The notes under the pieces: model-generated | The model's input: only the letters and a program-made list of their open reading frames with translations | Database searches by the model: none | Told to the model about the DNA's origin: nothing | Program-made: the position numbers and the translations under genes | Shown here: in pieces, positions 6,308-6,935 of the stretch | How positions within the stretch are numbered: the stretch's first letter is position 1 | How the letters are laid out: every line of letters starts with the position of its first letter | NCBI GenBank assembly: GCA_014239005.1 | Contig: JABAAA010000065.1 | Span: 1 to 6,935, forward strand | From: Alphaproteobacteria bacterium | Lineage (GTDB): Bacteria > Pseudomonadota > Alphaproteobacteria > JABAAW01 | Direction of reading: 5' to 3' | DNA length: 6,935 nucleotides

Positions 6308-6331
6308 GCATAAGGCTTAGCATAGGGCTTA
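6308..6331. repeat. Tandem duplication, 12 bp x 2, upstream of the hydrolase gene
   Basis: GCATAAGGCTTA (6308-6319) is followed directly by GCATAGGGCTTA (6320-6331), one mismatch in twelve. It lies in the 96 bp gap between sppA and the isochorismatase-fold gene. The same gap also has CGAGCATC twice (6263-6270 and 6289-6296) in an imperfect direct repeat. I see no convincing promoter or terminator in this gap. Confidence 0.8.
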
Positions 6332-6342
6332 GATAGAGCGCC

Positions 6343-6909
6343 ATGGAAACGGCTTTGCAACGTTTGCGTCCGCAGGACAGCCAATTCCTGTTGGTCGATG
6401 TTCAAGAGAAGCTCTTGCCCGCCATGGACAGGGCGAGCTGCGAGGACATGCTTGCGTGCAATGTGCGGCTTTTGAAGGCGATGCATCTTTTCGAGGTGCC
6501 GGTCTTGCTCTCTGAACAGTATCCGCAAGGCTTGGGCAAGACAGCGTCCGTGTTGCTAAAAAGCTTGCCTCAGGGGACGCTAAGCTTGGAGAAGAGATGT
6601 TTTTCTGTCGCCGACGACGAAGGAATGTTGCAAGCGATCAACGACGCGGCGCGCGCGACGGTGGTGATCGCAGGAATCGAGACGCATGTCTGCGTCTGGC
6701 AGACAGCACGAGATTTGCAGCGAAGGGGGTTTCGCACACTCGTCGTCGAGGATGCAACAACCTCGCGTTCGCTCGACGACCGAACCTGTGCAATCGAGAA
6801 CCTGCGCGTTGCAGGCATCGAAGTGGTGAGCAGCGAGATGCTGCTCTTCGACTGGCAACAGACTTCTGAAGGAGGTGCTTTCAAAGAGATAGCCAAACTG
6901 GTGCGCTAG
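6343..6909 (+). CDS. Isochorismatase-fold cysteine hydrolase
   Basis: This 188 aa cytosolic protein belongs to the isochorismatase-like hydrolase superfamily, in the YcaC / ISOC1-ISOC2-like branch. The catalytic Asp-Lys-Cys triad is visible: D19 in LLVDVQEK, K84 in LEKRCFS and C117 in AGIETHVCV. The conserved HVCVWQTARDL and the C-terminal pattern S(S/T)E-x-LLFDW followed by AFKEIAKLV support this branch, which mostly has no assigned substrate. Length is normal and the gene is complete. The ATG follows a weak TAGAG. The name does not imply isochorismate as substrate: no siderophore genes are nearby, and proximity to aroC is probably coincidental. It follows sppA by 96 bp and may be read from the same transcript. 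Leucine is often TTG here, unlike the CTC/CTG use in sppA. Confidence 0.92.
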   Translation: METALQRLRPQDSQFLLVDVQEKLLPAMDRASCEDMLACNVRLLKAMHLFEVPVLLSEQYPQGLGKTASVLLKSLPQGTLSLEKRCFSVADDEGMLQAINDAARATVVIAGIETHVCVWQTARDLQRRGFRTLVVEDATTSRSLDDRTCAIENLRVAGIEVVSSEMLLFDWQQTSEGGAFKEIAKLVR

Positions 6910-6922
6910 CTGACAACTCGGC

Positions 6923-6930
6923 GAGGGAGG
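6923..6930 (+). promoter_or_regulatory. Probable ribosome binding site of a gene starting beyond the window
   Basis: GAGGGAGG lies 14 nt after the hydrolase stop and 5 nt before the right edge. Its position suggests a further plus-strand gene starting within a few bases of the window end, closely linked to the hydrolase. The start codon itself is not visible. Confidence 0.45.
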
Positions 6931-6935
6931 ACTGC

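Noticed and set aside
4561..6528. A 655-codon open frame on the minus strand across sppA and into the hydrolase gene
   Set aside because: It lies opposite a well-supported gene; its product is rich in Cys, His, Arg and Phe without recognisable motifs, as expected for an antisense frame of GC-rich coding DNA.
6343..6909. Functional link between the isochorismatase-fold protein and AroC through chorismate metabolism
   Set aside because: The protein belongs to the YcaC/ISOC-like branch rather than EntB-type isochorismatases, and no isochorismate synthase or siderophore gene is present.

Overview
The window reads as ordinary chromosomal DNA of a Gram-negative proteobacterium, with one compositionally foreign gene in the middle. 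The chorismate synthase has the N-terminal style (MSxNTFG), the SNNAGG-like loop (here ANNAGG) and the C-terminal end (VLADHxLLxRxQxG) that I associate with Alphaproteobacteria. The two-domain, membrane-anchored SppA also fits a Gram-negative cell. This placement rests on motif memory, not on a search.

Layout from left to right: (1) the 5' part of a BCCT-family osmolyte transporter on the minus strand, running off the left edge (1-1187); (2) a divergent intergenic region (1188-1484) with a good sigma70-type promoter candidate for the transporter and a weaker one for aroC; (3) aroC, chorismate synthase (1485-2582); (4) a DNA methyltransferase fused to a C-terminal HNH nuclease domain (2616-3836), clearly more AT-rich than its neighbours and preceded by a perfect AGGAGGT ribosome binding site; (5) sppA, a 67K-type signal peptide peptidase / protease IV with an unusually long acidic linker between its two domains (3976-6246); (6) a small isochorismatase-fold hydrolase (6343-6909); (7) a strong SD-like sequence at the right edge that probably serves a gene beyond the window.

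The genes do not form an obvious pathway. AroC makes chorismate in the cytosol, SppA degrades cleaved signal peptides at the inner membrane, the transporter imports a zwitterionic osmolyte, and the hydrolase is generic. The plus-strand genes from aroC onwards could be partly co-transcribed: the methyltransferase starts 33 nt after the aroC stop. The methyltransferase-HNH gene looks like a single-gene acquisition, with no integrase, transposase or partner restriction gene around it.

Two patterns stand out beyond gene content. All four intergenic junctions carry a short imperfect tandem duplication (9-15 bp units, 2-3 copies), and sppA contains two more with 12 bp units. Within sppA the coding-strand G/C balance and leucine codon choice flip at the inter-domain linker, from C-rich with CTC to G-rich with CTG. 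aroC shows a milder version of the same flip.
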